NCBI GenBank assembly: GCA_022826755.1
Contig: JAJDUG010000003.1
Coordinates: 1 to 47,359, forward strand
Direction: 5' to 3'
DNA length: 47,359 nt
Origin: Acidobacteriota bacterium
Lineage (GTDB): Bacteria; Acidobacteriota; Terriglobia; Versatilivoradales; Versatilivoraceae
The first letter of the stretch is position 1. Each line of letters starts with the position of its first letter. This document shows positions 9,801-18,179 of this stretch, piece after piece. The position numbers were made by a program, and so were the translations under genes. The notes under the pieces are model-generated. The model ran no database searches and had not been told where the DNA came from. It saw nothing but the letters and a program-made list of their open reading frames with translations.

Positions 9801-11426
9801 CATCACCATCTCTTCCCGGATGGAATCGATGGGCGGGTTGGTCACCTGGGCGAAGAGTTGCTTGAAGTAGTTGTAGAGCGGCGGCGACTTGTTGGAGAGA
9901 ACCGCCAGCGGCGTATCCGTGCCCATGGACCCGACCGCTTCTTCGCCGTTCCTGGCCATGGGAGCCATCAACAAACGAAGATCCTCCACGGTATAACCGA
10001 AGGCCTGCTGCTGGGTCAGCAGGTCTTCGACCACCGGTTCCTGGTCCGCCGGCGCCGGCGGCAGCTGGGAAAGCTCGATCCGGTTGGCTTCGACCCACTG
10101 CCGATAGGGCTTTCGGGTGGTGAGGGCCTGCTTGAGCTCCGAGTCGTCGATGATGCGGCCCTGTTCGGTGTCGACCAGAAACATCCTGCCGGGTTGGAGC
10201 CGGCCCTTGTAGAGGATTCGCTCCTCGGGTATTTCCAGCACGCCCACTTCGGAAGCCATCACCACCAGGTTTTCCTTGGTGACCACGTAGCGGGAGGGCC
10301 GAAGTCCGTTTCGGTCGAGAACCGCGCCGATGCGCGTCCCGTCGGTAAAGGCAATGGAGGCCGGACCGTCCCAGGGCTCCATCAGACAGGAATGGTATTC
10401 GTAGAAACCCCGCTTGTCGGGGTCCATGCGAATGTCCTTGTTCCAGGCCTCCGGGATCAGCATCACCACCGAATGCGCCAGCGAGCGGCCGCCCTGGACC
10501 AGGAACTGCAGGGCGTTGTCGATGGTGGCGCTGTCGCTGGCCGTATCGGACACCAGCGGGAAGATCTTGGGAAGGTCGTCCCCGAAAAGATCCGAGGAGA
10601 GCGTCTTGGAACGGGCCCGCATCCAGTTGCGGTTGCCGCAAAGCGTGTTGATCTCTCCGTTGTGGGCCAGGTAACGGTAGGGATGGGCCAGCTTCCAGGA
10701 GGGGAAGGTGTTGGTGCTGAAGCGCGAGTGGACCAGACACAGGGCGCTCTTCACTGCAGGATCGGCCAGATCCCGATAGTAGTTCGGGATCTGGGGAGCG
10801 GTCAGGAGGCCCTTGTAGACGACGGTGGCGGCCGACAGGCTGGCGATGTAGAAGCTCTCCCCCTGGTCCAACTCCCGCCTCTCCACCTCCCGCTCCACCC
10901 GTTTGCACACCACGTAGAGCTTGCGCTCAAAGTCGGCCGTTCCCTTCAAGCCGGCATGCTTGCCGATGAAGACTTGGCGAATAACGGGCTCCGACTCTCG
11001 AGCCAGGCTGCCGATAGCCTGGCTGTCGACGGGCACGTCCCGCCATCCCAGGAGGTGTTGCCCCTCGGCCTCGACCACCTCCTCCATGACCCGTTCCAGG
11101 CGGGCCCGGGCTTCTGTCTCCCGAGGCAGAAAGACCATGCCCAGGCCGTAGTCACCCGGCGGGGGGAGCTGCAGCCCAAGGGCCCGACAGTCTCGTTTCA
11201 GGAATTCGTGGGGAATCTGGATCAGGGCTCCGGCCCCGTCTCCCGTCTCCGGATCGCAGCCGCAGGCGCCTCGATGAGCCAGGCTGGAAAGCACTTCCAA
11301 CCCCTGGCGGACGATGAGGTGGCTGCGCGTCCCGTCCACGTTGACCACGAAGCCGACGCCGCAACTGTCCCGCTCAAAGCGGGGGTCGTACAACCCCTGT
11401 TTTTTCGGCGGTCCGTCCTGGTGCAT
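6870..11426 (-). CDS. gltB: glutamate synthase large (alpha) subunit GltB
   Basis: About 1518 residues; the glutaminase and glutamate-synthesising subunit of NADPH-GOGAT, central to ammonium assimilation. The N-terminal amidotransferase nucleophile is Cys22 in DSCGVGF, exposed after removal of a short propeptide. The FMN-binding synthase domain fills the middle and carries the 3Fe-4S cysteines C1131, C1137 and C1142 ([15 protein letters not shown]). The C-terminal third is the glycine-rich beta-helix domain. The start is uncertain: ATG 11426 gives a 21-residue propeptide, while an in-frame TTG at 11462 would add 12 residues; neither has a strong Shine-Dalgarno. All domains are present and no frameshift is seen. 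Confidence 0.96.
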   Translation of the reverse strand: MHQDGPPKKQGLYDPRFERDSCGVGFVVNVDGTRSHLIVRQGLEVLSSLAHRGACGCDPETGDGAGALIQIPHEFLKRDCRALGLQLPPPGDYGLGMVFLPRETEARARLERVMEEVVEAEGQHLLGWRDVPVDSQAIGSLARESEPVIRQVFIGKHAGLKGTADFERKLYVVCKRVEREVERRELDQGESFYIASLSAATVVYKGLLTAPQIPNYYRDLADPAVKSALCLVHSRFSTNTFPSWKLAHPYRYLAHNGEINTLCGNRNWMRARSKTLSSDLFGDDLPKIFPLVSDTASDSATIDNALQFLVQGGRSLAHSVVMLIPEAWNKDIRMDPDKRGFYEYHSCLMEPWDGPASIAFTDGTRIGAVLDRNGLRPSRYVVTKENLVVMASEVGVLEIPEERILYKGRLQPGRMFLVDTEQGRIIDDSELKQALTTRKPYRQWVEANRIELSQLPPAPADQEPVVEDLLTQQQAFGYTVEDLRLLMAPMARNGEEAVGSMGTDTPLAVLSNKSPPLYNYFKQLFAQVTNPPIDSIREEMVMSVESYIGSEQNLLDETPRHARLLKLPCPVLTDLELARIRHASVKDFSAETLKMHFSEADGGGGLETALEALCRQASRAVSRGHNIIILSDRGLDAERAPIPALLATSAVHHHLIREGTRTKTGIVVETGEAREVMHFALLIGYGAGAVNPYLAFRTLADMVAQKLFRPDVSEELAFKNYIKSINKALLKIIAKMGISTIQSYRGAQIFEAIGLSSRLVERYFTGTASRIEGIGLEVLGREAIARHRQGFPKAQSRRHLLDVGGQYQWRRDGEFHLFNPESVAKLQVATRHGDYRLFNQYSTLINDQSRNLCTLRGLFKLRKGDAVPLDEVEPASEIVKRFATGAMSFGSISKEAHENLAIAMNRIGAKSNTGEGGEDPARYVRDPNGDWRRSAIKQVASGRFGVTAEYLVNSEELQIKMAQGAKPGEGGQLPGHKVDKVIARVRHSTPGVSLISPPPHHDIYSIEDLAQLIHDLKNSNPRARISVKLVAEVGVGTVAAGVSKAHSDVVLISGHDGGTGASPQTSIKHAGVPWELGLAETQQTLVLNDLRGRIVVQTDGQLKTGRDVAVAILLGAEEFGCATAPLVASGCIMMRKCHLNTCPVGVATQDPVLRRKFAGKPEYVINFFTFVAEELREIMAEMGFRRVEEMVGRSDRLDVTDAVEHWKAMGLDFTRIFYRPQVPERVATHKVQEQDHGLEKALDHQLIADCRESLEKGTPISLSYPIRNSQRTVGTMLSSALAERHGNSGLPEDSIQVDFRGSAGQSFGAFLASGVTFRLEGDANDYIGKGLSGGKLIVFPSGKATFKAEDNILIGNVVLYGATGGQAYFRGVAGERFAVRNSGARAVVEGVGDHGCEYMTGGVAVVLGKTGRNFAAGMSGGIAFVLDESGHFSRNCNHSMVDLEPVVEPADLETLKGMVSRHRSYTGSPVAERVLRNWEALLPKFVKVMPVDYRRVLQELEKARAAEADREKTPALSR

Positions 11427-12082
11427 GGAAATCGTCTGAACCTCAACCGTGCCTGCCGTCAAATGGCGACAGATGCACCTCCGAAGCCGGCACCGGCGGG
11501 TTCCTGGAACGGCTCCGCGGTGCTGCCTTCCAGCTAAATCAGGTGGCTACGGTTGCTTGAGTTGGGGAAGCCAGCAAACTTGATTGACAGCCGGAAAGGG
11601 CATCTTGACTCATCGAACCAGCAATTGTACCAAACTTGGGCCCGAGAGTCTTGCTTCTCCTGGTTGATCCTCGGTCCGGTGAGCTGCCGCACAGGGAAAT
11701 CCCTCTTGACGATACGGCTCCTGGCGAATTTTAGAAGAAAGGCACCGGAAAAATAAATTTATATTATTTATGGCTTCGATAACGGAAATTGATGGAAGGA
11801 AGCGGGGAACAATCGCAAAGAAGCCATCCAGGCTGGGACAAAAAGAGTTTACAAGGTATTCCAGAATTTCAACAACGTCCCCTATTCACGCCCGGCGCCG
11901 TCCCTGCGCTGCCCCCCAAGGTCTCTGACTTTGGTGCCGACTTGGTCTTTCTTCGTGGTACTTTGTCGTCCTTCGGCAGAGTCGTGGATAACTCTTTCGC
12001 GACGGCCCCGGGGAAACTCCCACCCCCAGCAAGCGATACGGGCTCGCCCGGAGCGCGTTCGGTAACGTATAATCTTGCCTCC
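11427..12082. other. divergent intergenic region gltB / small membrane protein
   Basis: About 650 bases between divergent genes. The part at 11745-11785 is strongly AT-rich in an otherwise GC-rich window and could contain promoter elements for gltB, but I cannot place a -35/-10 pair confidently. The open frame running from 11789 into the next gene has no domain before the ATG at 12083 and is taken as non-coding. No RNA gene or riboswitch is recognised. Confidence 0.4.
12068..12073 (+). promoter_or_regulatory. possible -10 box (TATAAT)
   Basis: A perfect TATAAT lies 9 bases upstream of the ATG at 12083. No good -35 hexamer is seen at 16-18 bases further upstream. If used, the transcript would be nearly leaderless. 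Low-confidence call. Confidence 0.3.
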
Positions 12083-12355
12083 ATGTCCAAAGGCACCCGG
12101 ATCCTCATCGCCGTCTCCCTTCTGGCCGTCCTGGGATATATCGTCTATTCCTCCATGTCTTTGGACCAGTACAGTTGCGAGGTCTGCATGGAGTTCAGAG
12201 GGAGAACCGACTGTCGCAAGGCCGTTGGAGCCACCGAGGCCGAGGCCCTGCGAACGGCCCTCGACACCGCCTGCGCCCAACTCTCCTCGGGCATGACCGA
12301 CACCATCGCCTGCTCCCGAACCCCGCCCAAGAGCGTTGCCTGCGAGAAACGATAG
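12083..12355 (+). CDS. small membrane-anchored hypothetical protein
   Basis: A 90-residue protein (ATG 12083 to TAG 12355) that I do not recognise by name. Residues about 5-25 (ILIAVSLLAVLGYIVYSSM) form one transmembrane segment or uncleaved signal anchor. The short exported part contains paired cysteines (CEVC at about 32-35) followed by further cysteines at roughly even spacing, suggesting disulfides or metal binding outside the membrane. It sits directly ahead of ftsY in the same direction with about 115 bases between. The longer upstream frame is rejected because it lacks domain content. No Shine-Dalgarno is evident. Real gene likely, function unknown. Confidence 0.6.
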   Translation: MSKGTRILIAVSLLAVLGYIVYSSMSLDQYSCEVCMEFRGRTDCRKAVGATEAEALRTALDTACAQLSSGMTDTIACSRTPPKSVACEKR

Positions 12356-12469
12356 ACGGCCGGAGCCGCCCGGCCTCCAAGCCCGAAGGGGCTGACCGCT
12401 GCCTTCCTGACGCCCATTTTCCCTGTGTTAAGATTAGCGCCCGGAGAAACGAGTTCGGTGGAGGCCGGC

Positions 12470-13435
12470 ATGGAGAATCCGGGTAGCGCCCGCGACGATC
12501 GGCAGTCCCGGAAAGGACTTCTGGGCAGGTTCAAGGCGGCCCTGTCGTCGACCCGCAGGAACCTGGTGGCCCGCATGGAACAGGTGCTGCAAGGCCGGAG
12601 CGCGATCGACCCGGATTTGCTCGAGGACATCGAGGAGATCCTGGTGGGCGCCGACGTGGGAATCGATACCACCACGGTGGTCCTCGACGGGGTCAGGAAA
12701 CGGGTGGAGCGGAACCGCATCAATGACGCCGGCCAGCTCAAAACCTGTATCCGATCGGAGCTCCTGAATATTTTGCAGGCCGGTTCCGCCCCGAGTGACC
12801 GACCAGGCCCTCCCGGCCTCCAGGTCCTGTTGGTGGTCGGGGTCAACGGGGTGGGCAAGACCACCACCGCCGGCAAGCTGGCGGGCCGTTGGGTCCGGGA
12901 AGGGCGGAAGGTCCTGGTATGCGCCGCCGACACCTTTCGGGCGGCGGCGGTGGAGCAACTGGAGGCATGGGGCAGGCGCGCCGGAGCCCAGGTCATCCGC
13001 CAGCAGGCGGGCTCCGATCCGGCCGCGGTGCTCTTTGACGCCATTCATGCCGCCAAGGCCAGGCAGGCGGACATCCTGATCGTGGATACGGCGGGGCGCC
13101 TTCACACCAAGAACAACCTGATGGCCGAGCTGGAGAAAATGAAGCGGATTGCCGCACGGGAAGTCCCGGGAGCGCCCCAACAGATACTGCTGGTGGTGGA
13201 TGCCACCACCGGACAGAACGGGGTGGTGCAGGCCCGGGAGTTCACCCGATCCACCGGCGTCAGCGGGATCGTATTGACCAAGCTTGACGGGACAGCCAAG
13301 GGCGGCGTCGTCATCGGCATTGCGCGGGACCTCGGAATCCCCATCCGATACGTGGGAGTGGGCGAGCGAATCGAAGACCTGGTGCCCTTTTCAGCCGAGC
13401 ATTTCATCGCCTCCCTTTTCGACGGGGACCCATAG
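12470..13435 (+). CDS. ftsY: signal recognition particle receptor FtsY
   Basis: A 321-residue SRP-family GTPase that docks the SRP-ribosome complex at the inner membrane for cotranslational insertion. The NG domain is complete: P-loop GVNGVGKT (124-131), DTAGR (206-210) and TKLDG (270-274), with the DTFRAAA switch segment and a C-terminal EDLVPFSAEHF. There is no long acidic A domain, only about 15 residues before the N domain, as in many non-enteric FtsY proteins. ATG 12470 is chosen over the upstream GTG at 12425 because GGAGG lies 6 bases before it. Confidence 0.95.
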   Translation: MENPGSARDDRQSRKGLLGRFKAALSSTRRNLVARMEQVLQGRSAIDPDLLEDIEEILVGADVGIDTTTVVLDGVRKRVERNRINDAGQLKTCIRSELLNILQAGSAPSDRPGPPGLQVLLVVGVNGVGKTTTAGKLAGRWVREGRKVLVCAADTFRAAAVEQLEAWGRRAGAQVIRQQAGSDPAAVLFDAIHAAKARQADILIVDTAGRLHTKNNLMAELEKMKRIAAREVPGAPQQILLVVDATTGQNGVVQAREFTRSTGVSGIVLTKLDGTAKGGVVIGIARDLGIPIRYVGVGERIEDLVPFSAEHFIASLFDGDP

Positions 13436-13601
13436 GGGCCGGCCCGGGGCCGCTTATTGGTCGAGCTTTTTGCGATATTTTGCAAAACGCTCGGTCTTTG
13501 CGATTTGCGTAGCGACCTGGCGAAAATGCCGGCTAAGCCGGCGCCAAGCCCATCCCGCCCAACGATCGCCGGCTGACACCGACCGGCCCCGGCACTCCAC
13601 C
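13436..13601. other. ftsY-ribD spacer with small hairpins
   Basis: Contains TTTTGC/GCAAAA (13468-13473 with 13482-13487) and GCCGGC-TAA-GCCGGC (13528-13542). Neither is followed by a clear T-run. The conserved boxes of an FMN riboswitch were looked for ahead of ribD and not found. Confidence 0.4.
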
Positions 13602-14720
13602 ATGTCCGAACGTGACCACGACTACATGGGGCAGGCCCTGGAGCTGGCTCTGCAGGGAAGGGGGCTTACCAGTCCCAATCCCATGGTGGGGGCGGTCCTG
13701 GTTCGGGACGGCCGCGTCGTCGGCCAGGGCGTTCATCGATTCGGCCAGCGCAAGCACGCCGAGGTCTGGGCCCTGGAGCAGGCCGGCGACCGGGCCCGGG
13801 GCGCCACCCTCTACGTCAATCTGGAACCCTGCTGCCACCAGGGCCGCACCGGGCCCTGCTGCCGGGCCATCGTGGACTCGGGCATCGCCCGGGTGGTGGT
13901 GGCCATGAGAGACCCCAATCCGCTGGTGGCGGGCAAGGGCTTGGAGTGGTTGACCTCGGCCGGCCTCCAGGTGACCGCCGGGGTCCGGGAGGACGAGGCG
14001 CGCAGGCTCAATGAAGCCTACGCCAAGTATATTTGCAGCCGGAAACCCTTCGTGACCGTCAAGGTTGGAGCCACTCTGGACGGCAGAATCGCCGCCGGCA
14101 GCGGCCCTCATCAATGGATCACCAGTCCGGAGTCTCGCCAGCGGGTGCACCGGATGCGCCTGGAGGCGGACGCCATCCTGGTGGGTATCGGGACCGTGCT
14201 CCAGGACGACCCCTTCCTGACCGACCGTAGCGGGCAGCCGCGGACCCGGCCCCTGCTGCGCGTGGTCCTCGACTCTCGGCTGAGGCTCCCGCCGGACGGC
14301 CGCCTGGCAAGCACCCGCGACCAGGGTGATATAATCGTTTTTTGCGGCCGGCGGCCGAACCCTGACCGGCGGCGCAAGCTGGAGCAGGCTGGGTTAGAGG
14401 TCATTCCGACAGCCGGCACCGCCGGCCGAATTGCCTTTGGCCCGGTCCTGGAGGAGCTGGGGCGGCGCCAGGTCGTCGGCCTCCTGATCGAGGGGGGGGG
14501 CGAGATCAACTTCGACGCCCTGCGCAGCCGGATCATCGACAAGCTGGTCTGCTTTCTGGCTCCCAGGATCCTGGGAGGAGCAGCAGTCGCCATGTTCGGA
14601 GGCGCCGGCTTCCCCGCGCTGGACCAGGTGCCCCCGCTGGCCTTCTCCAGAATCGAACGAATCGGGCCCGACCTCATGATCGAGGCTTACCCGAAGCCCT
14701 CGGGCCCCGTCTTGGACTAA
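13602..14720 (+). CDS. ribD: bifunctional pyrimidine deaminase/reductase RibD
   Basis: A 372-residue riboflavin pathway enzyme catalysing deamination and then NADPH-dependent side-chain reduction of the GTP-derived pyrimidine. The zinc deaminase site is complete: H52-A-E54, then PCC (C77) and GPC (C86). The reductase half starts near residue 145 (PFVTVKVGATLDGRIA) and includes a glycine-rich GGGEINF. The frame is open far upstream but the conserved N-terminus (YMGQALELA, SPNPMVGAVLV) fixes the start near ATG 13602. It is followed 21 bases later by ribE and then ribBA, forming a riboflavin operon. Confidence 0.95.
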   Translation: MSERDHDYMGQALELALQGRGLTSPNPMVGAVLVRDGRVVGQGVHRFGQRKHAEVWALEQAGDRARGATLYVNLEPCCHQGRTGPCCRAIVDSGIARVVVAMRDPNPLVAGKGLEWLTSAGLQVTAGVREDEARRLNEAYAKYICSRKPFVTVKVGATLDGRIAAGSGPHQWITSPESRQRVHRMRLEADAILVGIGTVLQDDPFLTDRSGQPRTRPLLRVVLDSRLRLPPDGRLASTRDQGDIIVFCGRRPNPDRRRKLEQAGLEVIPTAGTAGRIAFGPVLEELGRRQVVGLLIEGGGEINFDALRSRIIDKLVCFLAPRILGGAAVAMFGGAGFPALDQVPPLAFSRIERIGPDLMIEAYPKPSGPVLD

Positions 14721-14741
14721 CCGAATTGAGCCGGGGGTTGG

Positions 14742-15392
14742 ATGTTTACCGGAATCATCCAGGACGTCGGTCGCGTGAAGTCTCTGAGGCGGCGTGGAGA
14801 CACGGCTCTATTGGAAGCGCTTGCCCCTCACTTGAGTTCGGAGCTCCGGCCCGGCGACAGCGTGGCCGTCAACGGCGTCTGTCTGACCGTGACTGACTGG
14901 GACGAGAAGGCATTTCAGGCGGACCTGTCCCGGGAAACGCTGGAGCGGTCCAACCTGGGAAATCTGAGCTCGGGGGACGCCATCAACCTGGAGTTGCCCT
15001 TGTTGCCCACGGCGCGATTGGGGGGGCACTTCGTCCAGGGCCACGTGGACGCCGTTGCCCGCGTAGTCCGGATCGAGAAGCAGCAGGCCTTCGCCCTGTT
15101 TCGCTTCTCGCTGCCCGCGGGGATGAGAGCCTACGTGGTGGAGAAAGGGTCCATCGCCGTCGACGGCATCAGCCTGACGGTCTCCGGACTGGGGAAGGAC
15201 GTCTTTGAAGTCGCCATCATCCCCCACACGCTGGAGCACACCAACCTCTCCCGGCGAAGCCCCGGAGATCGGGTGAACCTGGAGTGCGACATTCTGGCCA
15301 AGTACGTGGAGGCCGCGCTGAGCCGGCGGCGGCCCAACGGCAGCCGGGACGGCCTGACCGCTGAGTATCTCCGCGACCAAGGGTATCGATAG
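14742..15392 (+). CDS. ribE: riboflavin synthase alpha chain RibE
   Basis: A 216-residue enzyme that dismutates two 6,7-dimethyl-8-ribityllumazine molecules to riboflavin and the pyrimidine. It starts with the diagnostic MFTGIIQDVG and has two tandem lumazine-binding barrels. The first includes VNGVCLTV, ending near residue 95 at GGHFVQGHVD. The second includes VDGISLTV and ends with VNLECDILAKYVE. Length is normal. GGGGG precedes ATG 14742 by a few bases. It lies between ribD and ribBA on the same strand. No lumazine synthase (ribH) gene is in the window. Confidence 0.96.
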   Translation: MFTGIIQDVGRVKSLRRRGDTALLEALAPHLSSELRPGDSVAVNGVCLTVTDWDEKAFQADLSRETLERSNLGNLSSGDAINLELPLLPTARLGGHFVQGHVDAVARVVRIEKQQAFALFRFSLPAGMRAYVVEKGSIAVDGISLTVSGLGKDVFEVAIIPHTLEHTNLSRRSPGDRVNLECDILAKYVEAALSRRRPNGSRDGLTAEYLRDQGYR

Positions 15393-15438
15393 ACGGGTCC
15401 CGAGGAAACCTTCCATCCGGTACCTGCCGAGGAAGCCA

Positions 15439-16620
15439 TTGGAAAGCTATTTTTCAACCATTGAAGAGGCCCTTGAGGACATCAGGTCGGGGAAGATGCT
15501 CATCGTGGTCGACGACGAGGATCGGGAAAACGAAGGCGACCTGACCATTGCCGCCGAGAAGGTGACACCGGAAGCCATCAACTTCATGGCCAGGTTCGGG
15601 CGGGGCTTGATCTGTCTTTCGCTGACGGGGGAACGCCTGGACGAGCTGCAGATTCCGCTGATGGTGAATGAGAACAGCTCCCGCTACGGCACCGCCTTTT
15701 GCGTTTCGATCGAGGCCAGGGGGAAAGTGTCCACGGGAATCTCGGCGGCTGACCGTTCCCAGACCATTCTGACGGCCATCCACCCCGAGACCCGACCCCG
15801 CGACCTGGTCAAGCCCGGTCACGTATTCCCCTTGAGAGCCCGCCGAGGCGGTGTGCTGATACGAGCCGGCCAGACCGAGGCGGCCGTCGACCTGGCGCGC
15901 ATCGCGGGATTGAGACCGGCAGGCGTCATCTGCGAGATCATGAACGACGACGGCAGCATGTCCCGGGTTGGAGAGCTGCACCGGTTTGCCACGGAACACG
16001 GGCTGAAAATGATTACGGTGGCCGATCTGATCAAGTACCGGCTGCGGACCGAATCATTCGTGAAGCTGGTGGCCGAGGCCGAACTGCCCACCGAGTTCGG
16101 TACCTTCCGGATGCTGGCCTTCGAAAGCGAGATCGAGCAGGAGACCCACGTGGCCCTGGTTTTCGGCACCATTCGTTCGGACGAACCGGTGCTGGTCAGG
16201 GTTCACTCCCACTGCCTGACGGGGGACGTCTTCCATTCGGTTCGATGCGACTGCCGCGCTCAGATCGAACGCTGCATGCAGGTCATTGCCCAGGCCGGCA
16301 GCGGCGTGCTGCTCTACCTGCACCTGAACGGGAAGGGATTTCAGCTCAATAAGGAGGACGGCTGCTATCGCATCGCCTACCACGGCACGACATCGACCGT
16401 GGCCGAGGTCTACAGTTGGCGTCGGGCCCAGCGGAACTACGGCACGGGCGCCCAGATTCTTTCCCGGCTGGACCTCAAGCAAATTCGGCTGCTGACCAAC
16501 CACCCCCGCCGCATCGTCGGACTGGAGGGCTACGGGATCCGGGTGGTCGAGCAAATTCCCATTCGAGTCCCTGCCGGGGCGACTCCGACCCCACCCGAAG
16601 TGGCCGGGGACAAGCGCTAA
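15439..16620 (+). CDS. ribBA: RibBA-like bifunctional protein with divergent GTP cyclohydrolase II half
   Basis: A 393-residue fusion. Residues 1-200 are 3,4-dihydroxy-2-butanone-4-phosphate synthase: [11 protein letters not shown] at 25-35, STGISAADR, and [11 protein letters not shown] at 142-152, where Gln145 stands at the place of a metal-binding His in E. coli RibB. Residues about 205-375 are GTP cyclohydrolase II-like. The three zinc cysteines are kept (C259, C270, C272), but the GTP-binding RQEGR is LNGKG (295-300 region), and the catalytic Asp before Arg332 is Ala330. The usual C-terminal YxxTKxxKMGH segment is missing. The start is TTG 15439 behind GAGGAA. The fold is clear, but the first-step activity is doubtful. 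Confidence 0.85.
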   Translation: MESYFSTIEEALEDIRSGKMLIVVDDEDRENEGDLTIAAEKVTPEAINFMARFGRGLICLSLTGERLDELQIPLMVNENSSRYGTAFCVSIEARGKVSTGISAADRSQTILTAIHPETRPRDLVKPGHVFPLRARRGGVLIRAGQTEAAVDLARIAGLRPAGVICEIMNDDGSMSRVGELHRFATEHGLKMITVADLIKYRLRTESFVKLVAEAELPTEFGTFRMLAFESEIEQETHVALVFGTIRSDEPVLVRVHSHCLTGDVFHSVRCDCRAQIERCMQVIAQAGSGVLLYLHLNGKGFQLNKEDGCYRIAYHGTTSTVAEVYSWRRAQRNYGTGAQILSRLDLKQIRLLTNHPRRIVGLEGYGIRVVEQIPIRVPAGATPTPPEVAGDKR

Positions 16621-16645
16621 CTGAAAGCCGGCAGGTGGACTCCCG

Positions 16646-17695
16646 TCAAGCGGACAGGAGCCGCCCGTTGGCCGAGAGGCGGGAATCGTCACCCAGAACC
16701 ACCCCGTCCCCTACCACGGCGTGGGACCCGATGCGGCAACCGTTGCCCAGGATGCAGCCCCGCAATCGGGCCCCTTCCCCCACCTGCACTCCCTTCCAGA
16801 GCACTGAATCCTCAATGATCGCCCCGTCGCCGACCTGGCAGTCCCGATCGACGGCAGAGCCGAGAATCCGGGATTGGCTCCCAAGGCGGGCCGAAGCGGC
16901 GACTACCGAATTCCGCACCAGGGCGGAGCAACCCGCCGGGTCAGGAGGTCCCGCCGGGCTGAACCTGAAAGCGGCTGCAGGCGGAGCAAAGCGACCCTCG
17001 AAAATGTCCCGGTGAGCCTGCAGGTACTTTTGCGGGGTCCCGATGTCGATCCAGTAACCCGGAGAGATGTAGGCAAAGACGGGGCGGCCGTTGGCCACCA
17101 GGCCGGGGAACACGGTCCTCTCGAAGGAGGTGTTCACACCGGCCGGGATGGTCTTCAGGACTTCCGGTTCCAGCACATAGAGCCCGGCATTGATGGTGTC
17201 GCAGGTGACCTGGTCCCGGCCGGGCTTTTCCAGAAAGCGCGCGACCCGGCCATCTCCCCCGGTTTCCACCAATCCGTAGGCGGAAGGGTTGTCGACTCGG
17301 GTCAGAGTCAGGGTGGCCGCCGCCGAGCGCCGGCGGTGGGAGCGAAGGATCTCGGTCAGATCGAAGTCGCAGAGAATGTCCCCGTTAAAGACGACGGCGG
17401 GGCCATCCAGGAATGGCTCCGCGTTCTTGAAGGCTCCGCCGGTGCCCAGGGGAGACTGCTCCACCACGTAGCGGAGCCGAATCCCGAATCGGCTACCGTC
17501 TCCCAATTCCGCTTCGATCCTGTCGGGCCGATAGCCCAGGCTCAGGATGGCCTCGGAAATGCCGTGGCGCCGCAGCAAGTCGAGTTGATATCCCAGAAAA
17601 GGGACGTTGGCGATAGGGACCACCGGCTTGGGCACCTGGAGCGTCAACGGCCTGAGCCGGGTTCCTTCACCGCCCGCCAGGATCACCGCCTTCAT
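16646..17695 (-). CDS. sugar-1-phosphate nucleotidylyltransferase with hexapeptide tail
   Basis: A 349-residue NDP-sugar pyrophosphorylase, probably activating mannose-1-phosphate or glucose-1-phosphate for cell-surface glycans. The nucleotidyltransferase domain begins MKAVILAGGEGTRLRPLT, with VPKPVVPI, PLGTGGAFKNA, FNGDILCDFD and the metal-site YWIDIGTP near residue 218. Residues about 255-345 are a left-handed beta-helix of hexapeptide repeats. This matches the GMP/GDP-mannose pyrophosphorylase-like group, but the sugar cannot be decided from sequence alone. It lies 31 bases after folB on the same strand and converges with ribBA. Confidence 0.88.
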   Translation of the reverse strand: MKAVILAGGEGTRLRPLTLQVPKPVVPIANVPFLGYQLDLLRRHGISEAILSLGYRPDRIEAELGDGSRFGIRLRYVVEQSPLGTGGAFKNAEPFLDGPAVVFNGDILCDFDLTEILRSHRRRSAAATLTLTRVDNPSAYGLVETGGDGRVARFLEKPGRDQVTCDTINAGLYVLEPEVLKTIPAGVNTSFERTVFPGLVANGRPVFAYISPGYWIDIGTPQKYLQAHRDIFEGRFAPPAAAFRFSPAGPPDPAGCSALVRNSVVAASARLGSQSRILGSAVDRDCQVGDGAIIEDSVLWKGVQVGEGARLRGCILGNGCRIGSHAVVGDGVVLGDDSRLSANGRLLSA

Positions 17696-17726
17696 GCTAC
17701 GATCCCCTTGCCGGAAAGATCCGAAC

Positions 17727-18089
17727 TCAGGACAGCCAGGAGCGCCGGCGCTCCACCTGGACTCCGACGAAACCCACTTTCTCGCTGAAGGGACTGGTCT
17801 TGCCGATTCGAACCCTGACCTTCCTGACCGGGAAGTCCTTCAGCACCTCTCTGCAGATCAGCAGGGCTGCTTCCTCCAGCAGCGTAAAGGTTCGACTATC
17901 GCATAACTTTTCGACCCGGCGGTAGACGGCGCTATAGTCCACCGTCTTGTCCAACTGTCCGTCCCGGGCATTCTCCAAGGGCCGCCACAGGGTCAGGTCG
18001 GCCCGGCAGGGTTGGGCCTGACCGCGTTCCTGCCGGGTGGTTCCCACTTTCATCCGCAATCGAATGTCCCTCAGCAGAATCTTGTCCAT
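17727..18089 (-). CDS. folB: dihydroneopterin aldolase FolB
   Basis: A 120-residue folate pathway enzyme cleaving dihydroneopterin to 6-hydroxymethyl-dihydropterin and glycolaldehyde. It begins MDKILLRDIRLRMKVGTTRQER, where the canonical G-x-x-x-x-E appears, and has TVDYSAVYRRVEKL, a TFTLLEEAA segment, and the closing VRVRIGKTSPF. Length fits the family. The frame runs open much further upstream, but that part is antisense to uvrC; ATG 18089 fits the domain boundary. It is transcribed away from uvrC across a spacer of about 90 bases. Confidence 0.9.
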   Translation of the reverse strand: MDKILLRDIRLRMKVGTTRQERGQAQPCRADLTLWRPLENARDGQLDKTVDYSAVYRRVEKLCDSRTFTLLEEAALLICREVLKDFPVRKVRVRIGKTSPFSEKVGFVGVQVERRRSWLS

Positions 18090-18179
18090 GGCCGGACGAA
18101 CCCCGCGGGCTCCCAATGGCCCGATGATAGCATGGGGGATGGGATGTCGGGGCGTGGCATAATGAACCGGGAATGCCCC

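Noticed and set aside
9312-11537. 741-codon plus-strand open frame opposite gltB
   Set aside because: Antisense shadow of a well-conserved gene; the His/Gly/Arg-rich translation has no motif.
11740-11790. AT-rich stretch as a replication origin
   Set aside because: No cluster of DnaA boxes or origin-linked genes (dnaA, dnaN, gyrB) is visible.
13436-13601. FMN riboswitch ahead of ribD
   Set aside because: The conserved RFN boxes are not present; only small hairpins are seen.
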